The notes below the pieces were generated by a model. It was not told the origin of the DNA and did not search any database. It worked only from the letters and a program-made list of their open reading frames with translations. Source: Silene conica (Eukaryota; Streptophyta; Magnoliopsida; Caryophyllales; Caryophyllaceae). From it: a DNA stretch of 64,000 nt. The translations under genes were made by a program, and so were the position numbers. The DNA is taken from assembly GCA_029255685.2 (NCBI GenBank), contig CM055312.2:14532649-14596648 (forward strand). Reading direction: 5' to 3'. This document shows positions 59,091 to 64,000 of the stretch, piece after piece. Within the stretch, counting starts at the first letter, position 1; the number at the start of each line of letters is the position of its first letter.

Positions 59091-62000
59091 ATGAGCGATC
59101 ATTTCAGCGAAAATTCAACTACACGGATTCTTAGAAATGCTGATGTGATTGATCAAATGACGGACATGCCTATCACCAACAACGATATCAACAATGTCGA
59201 TACTTCAGGAGCTTTTACTAAAATGGGAAGTGGAATGCAAGAGAATGCAAATACGGTCCCAAGTCTAGCTAAGATGGGGAGAGTGCAATCAAGGGCGGCC
59301 AGAGGGTTGAAGAGTTTGCGGTTTCTTAATGGTGCCGGAAAAGACGGTGATTCCTGGAAGCTTGTTGAGAAGAAGTTTTTTCTGAATGCTGTTAATGATA
59401 GGCTTCCCAAAGACAAATTCGGGGTAGTTATTGGTAAATTTATCCAAACTTTCTCCTTTTTTTTTTTTTCGGCTTTTTCCTTTTTCGTCAATGTATGTTG
59501 GTGGTCTTACCTGGTTGTGTAGATGGGACCTCAGAGGCAATTGTTTAACTATTGATGAAATGCTTGGTTATGATAGTCGTATCTAAGATGCCTCAATGAA
59601 TCAATGTTATATAGCATCATTGTGTAGACAAATTTGATATGGATTCTGAACGATTTAATATTCTTGTTCATTTCGGGTTTGGAATGTAAAGGGATGGGGG
59701 AATCAAAGGAATTTGCAGGGCAGTTGTACGAGACATTGTCGAGGAGAAGGAATGTGGACATCTCAGACGGGATAACGATTGATCAACTGAGAATGTTTTG
59801 GGAAGATATGACTAGTGAAGACATTGATACTCGCCTGCATATTTTCTTTGACATGTAAGCTGATAATTGCCCTTCTATTACCTCTTCAACCATGCATTCC
59901 TCCATTAATTTACCATCAAGTACTGACGTGTTTGTAGGTGTGACAAGAATGGAGATGGGAAATTATCCGAGGATGAAGTTCGGGAGGTTGTGCAACTGAA
60001 TGAGATTTTTCTGGGTTCTGCAGTTTTGTTTAAAATCTGAAACTTGTCCTTTACACAAGACTGACTTCAATTCCACATTGGTAGGTTTTAGTGTTGAGTG
60101 CCTCAGCAAACAAACTAAATAAGCTCAAGACACAAGCAAGCAACTATGCGGCTTTGATAATGGAGGAGCTAGATCCAGATCAGCAAGGGTATATTGAGGT
60201 GCAACTTTGCAATATACTCCTCTTATATATTGCTACTCTTTTTCATCACTTTCTTTCAAGTTCCACCTTCTTACATTAGACCTTTTACAGCTATGGCAAC
60301 TCGAATCGCTGCTAAGGGGAATGATGGCTTCTACTGATGAGGGAACCCAGTTGAAGAGGAGCAACACCTTAACTAAAACCATGATCCCCAAAGATCTCAG
60401 AAACCCAATTTCTAAAGCTGTCTCTGATACATCGGATTTCATAGTAGAGAATTGGAAGCGGATCTGGGTGGTTTTGCTTTGGCTAAGTATAAATGCTGTC
60501 CTCTTTGCCTACAAATTTAACTATTACAAGAGTCATCAAGCCTTCCAGATCATGGGGTACTGTGTTTGCGTTGCCAAGGGTGCAGCTGAGACTCTCAAAT
60601 TTAATATGGCTCTCATTTTAATTCCTGTGTCAAGAAGAACTCTCACTCGATTAAGGTCAACATTTCTCGGTAAAATATGTCCTTTTGATGATAATATAAA
60701 CTTTCATAAGATGGTGGCAGCTGGGATCACAGTTGGAACAATTTTGCACGTTGGGGTACACATGATTTGTGATTTTCCGAGGGCCACTAATTGCTCAAAG
60801 ACTATGTTCATAACGTATCTGGGGCCAAACTTCAACTACACGCAGCCAAGCTATAAGGATTTTATAAACAGTACACCAGGAGTGACAGGTATTCTCATGG
60901 TAATCCTTATGGGGTTTGCTTTCACTCTAGCAACTCACTCTTTTAGGAGGAATGTTATCAAATTACCATGGCCATTCCTTCACTTGGCTGGGTTCAACGC
61001 CTTTTGGTATGCACATCATTTGCTGGTGGTTGTTTATGCTCTGTTGATCATTCATGGTTATTTCCTATTTCTCTCCAAGGAATGGTACAAGAAAACGGTA
61101 TGTATGTATGTATGTATCTATGTCTTTATACAGGTTCATGGGATCATGCTGACTTAAAACTTAATCCATGTGAGTGACAATAATTGTTGATTTATACCGA
61201 ATATTGCAGACATGGATGTATCTTATTTTCCCAGTTGCCCTCTATGCTAGTGAAAGAACAGTGACATCCTATCAGGATTTCAATCATCATGTCAATATGC
61301 TCAAGGTCTTTATATTTATATATATTCCTCTTATTGTTCTGCTGAAATTCATTCAAGTGCATTATAGATTATAACCTGTAGAGTCTCTGTGATACAGGCT
61401 GTCATATATACAGGAAATGTTCTGGCCTTGTATATGAGCAAACCCCCTTGTTTTAAGTACAAGAGTGGAATGTACTTGTTTGTCAAGTGTCCAGATGTCT
61501 CGGGCTTCGAATGGTTAGTTTCCAGATTTTTGGCTTTCTTTTACGCAGTTGCTCCATAAATTTGGATATAAAATTGAGCTTGCTGTTTGTAACAGGCACC
61601 CCTTCTCTATCACATCAGCGCCAGGTGATCCCTACTTGAGTGTACACATTAGAGCCTTGGGAGACTGGACCACAGCACTTAGAGATAGATTCGCAATGGT
61701 ATCATTTTTTTATCATTGATGAAACTTAAGACAGTAATTGCTTTAAATGCACCTTGAAAATGTTATTGACAGTTGGTACTCGAGGACTGCTTTTTCCAGT
61801 CGTGTTTGCTTAATCACTTGTGAAATGCAGGCCTGTGAGCCTCCAACAGGGGAGGCACAAAAAGGAGGACTGATGAGAATGCAGACTAAAGCAGTGACCG
61901 ATTATGACCCTCAACCAACCAAGTAAGAGAAGCCTCAATATCATGTATAGATGAGAAACAATGTCATAGACTGACGACTAAGTGTATTTAAATAAGTTAT

Positions 62001-63059
62001 CGAGTTTAAATTTCATTTGCAGCTTTCCTTTAGTAATCATAAAGGGTCCATATGGAGCACCAGCTCAAAACTACAAAAAGTACGACATTCTCCTTCTCGT
62101 AGGACTAGGCATAGGAGCAACTCCCTTCATCAGCATCATCAAGGACCTCTTGAATAACTTGCAGGAAGAATCCATTATGGTAATCTATCTATCTATCTTT
62201 GAAACATTGTCGGTATCAAGCGGATTCCTTGCTGGATTCTGACATAAGATCATCCCATAATGCAGGACATAGAGAGCAGAAGTGGGCCTCAAAGAGCCTA
62301 CTTTTACTGGGTGACCAGAGAACAGGCCTCCTTTGATTGGTTCAAAGGAGTCATGGATGATCTTGCAGAGTATGATACTAATGTAAGTCGTTAAACAACA
62401 CGCACCTCATTTTTTTCTTACTTTTATGAAATTGATTAGCTTTGCTAATAGTTTGTGGACATTTGGATTGGTAAACAGAATGTGATAGAAATGCATAACT
62501 ACTTGACAAGTGTGTATGAAGAAGGTGATGCTCGATCAGCGCTTATACAAATGGTACAGTCCTTGCAGCATGCTAAGGATGGTGTGGATGTGGTGTCTGA
62601 AAGCCGGGTATTAGCAATCTCCGTCACTCAACTAGACTCATGTTCGTATGTATCAATAAGTAGAGTATCCATGCTGTCTTTTCTCTAACACGGAATCTAT
62701 GCAGATAAGGACCCATTTTGCAAGACCCAACTGGAGGAAGGTCTTTAATCAACTGGCTGCAGATCACCCTTCACAAAGAATAGGTAATTAATTGCATTTT
62801 GGAAGTGTCCCAAAATGGGTTTTATAAGATGTCTAATTCCAGACCCCTTTCCCTTTCCCTTTCCCTTTTGTTGCTGAATTAGCTGATTTACTCTTATGGC
62901 TGTTTTATAAGAGAGTCGTTTATGTTTAAATGGGGGTGTTTTATGGCAGGTGTTTTCTACTGCGGAAGTCCGACATTGACGAAACTGTTGAAGAAGCTTT
63001 GCCAAGAATTAAGCCTTAGCACTTCCACCCGTTTCCACTTCCACAAGGAGAACTTTTAG
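59091..63059 (+). CDS. RBOH: Respiratory burst oxidase homologue (NADPH oxidase), 14 exons, 824 aa
   Basis: RBOH proteins sit in the plasma membrane and move electrons from cytosolic NADPH to apoplastic oxygen, giving superoxide. Exons: 59091-59433, 59692-59854, 59938-59986, 60085-60198, 60291-61097, 61210-61305, 61398-61513, 61596-61698, 61831-61922, 62023-62179, 62266-62382, 62479-62607, 62705-62783, 62950-63059; all joints are GT/AG and in phase. Seen: an N-terminal region with [15 protein letters not shown]-hand 1 ([12 protein letters not shown], about aa 171); EF-hand 2-like (DPDQQGYIE); ferric-reductase membrane core with haem histidines in [21 protein letters not shown] and IIHGYF; FAD site [16 protein letters not shown] site GPYGAPAQ and [10 protein letters not shown]-terminal FYCGSP and HFHKENF. 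The short N-terminus and [11 protein letters not shown] text resemble the RBOHH/J (pollen) group more than RBOHE, by memory. No break was found. Confidence 0.95.
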
Positions 63060-64000
63060 AATTAGCAAAACACGGCATTTTATCGTCATTAGAGGCAGAG
63101 TACAGAAACATTGTTGTTGTAGATACCACCACTCGCTGTACATTCATTCAGCTTCAACCTCGAAGATATTCATCTCTCCATCTGTATTTTTTTGACAAGA
63201 AACCATGTCCCATTTTCCTTCTTTTTAAAGATAACTTGATCCCAGCTTTAATACGTAATATTATTAATTACTAGCATATTGCCCGTGCGTTGCACGGATT
63301 CTAAAATAATTGGTTATATATAAATGTTTATGGGTGATAGTCTTTATTTGGTAAAGAGAATTGTAAGACAAATAATATTTTGACTAATATTCATTATTGA
63401 ATTATATTTTGATTTTAATTAAGACTAGTGTGTAACTTATGCACGGGTATAATATGAATCTATGTATAAAAAATTTATGTAGGTGTCAGTTTTAAGCCAA
63501 AAATATAAATATTTTGTATAAATATGAAAATGTTTAAATAAGTGAGTATATATGTATAAAATCAATAAATAGTTTAAAAATAGATATTCATTCTTACACC
63601 TTAAATATTGATTGAAGACAAAACAAACGTAAAGATAATAAAAGTCCTTAGGAAAATCAAAGGAGAAAGACGACATGGGTAATCTCATCGTTAATGTGAA
63701 AAAGTATAATATTACGTTATACCTGAATGACTCCCATAAACCATGAGGTAAGAGGTCGGAGATACTCAATTTTACAGTTGCATTAACAAAACATAGAGAT
63801 TGTTTCCGAATGATAATCCGGAAATAAAAACAGAGATGATTCAAATCACTATTCCTTCATCGTAAGAAAAATCTCGTTTAAAATAGTCATTTTTCAATAT
63901 TCCGTCCAAAATCAAAGAATTAATGAGACTGACTCCATCAAGTACAACAATATCAAACATATTAGTGCAATTCTAAATATAAATACTAACGGAATGTTGT
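63060..64000. other. RBOH 3' flank with Helitron-like termini
   Basis: After the RBOH stop the 3' UTR is expected. At 63271-63300 the minus strand shows a Helitron 3' end: hairpin CCGTGCAAC-GCACGG, about 9 bp, CTAG, T. A second, weaker copy (CTAGTG...GCACGGG) lies near 63424-63450. No matching 5' end was found before the window stops. The rest, to 64000, has no supported gene. Confidence 0.45.
63271..63300 (-). mobile_element. Helitron 3' terminus
   Basis: Minus-strand CTAG at 63274-63271 with a GC-rich hairpin about 9 bp before it and a host T after it. Element body would extend to the right; its 5' end was not found. Confidence 0.5.

Noticed and set aside
62745-63005. Minus-strand frame over the RBOH end
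   Set aside because: It is antisense to RBOH exons 13-14 and spans an intron with a CCCTTT-type simple repeat.

Overview
The window reads as nuclear DNA of a flowering plant, most likely a eudicot: AT-rich intergenic sequence, four multi-exon plant genes, and densely nested plant-type transposons. Nothing in it fixes the species.

Layout. Positions 1-6436 are the right part of a Ty1/copia retrotransposon with one intact gag-pol frame; its 5' LTR and primer site lie left of the window. A tRNA-Ile(AAU) gene follows (8004-8077, minus). A minus-strand NaKR-like heavy-metal-associated protein gene occupies 12561-15533, with a hAT-type element in its first intron. Positions 15842-18241 hold an inverted-repeat element carrying a broken piece of MSH1, then a second hAT relative. 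A polyadenylated retroposon-like unit (18424-20112) and an older repeat follow. That older repeat is split by a coding-free gypsy-like LTR element (22029-31724, target duplication CCTGA), which itself contains a reverse-oriented solo copia LTR (27592-28757, target duplication GTTGA).

Positions 32580-41370 are a second copia-type element of the same LTR family as the solo LTR. It keeps a primer site, a Gag frame broken by one stop, and a long 3' non-coding region, but has no pol. Its 5' LTR carries a 1157-bp Mutator-like insertion with a 9-bp target duplication, and its own 3' LTR serves as the empty-site reference. Three genes complete the window: an RNase P/MRP p30 (RPP30/GAF1-like) gene (43039-46494, plus), a CCT-domain gene (50063-51475, minus) and an RBOH NADPH oxidase gene (59091-63059, plus). 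A SINE, a MITE, a complete small Helitron and further Helitron termini lie between or beside them.

The genes do not form an operon-like unit. The most interesting signal is in the copia elements. The gag-pol element and the gag-only element are strongly diverged, yet share non-coding modules: a leader hairpin with a 13-nt loop, a two-stem hairpin near the LTR start, and a long 3' region. The hairpin stems differ in sequence but stay paired, which suggests structured cis-acting RNA or DNA that a coding-deficient element could use to borrow a partner's machinery. All boundaries were placed by eye; no database search was run.
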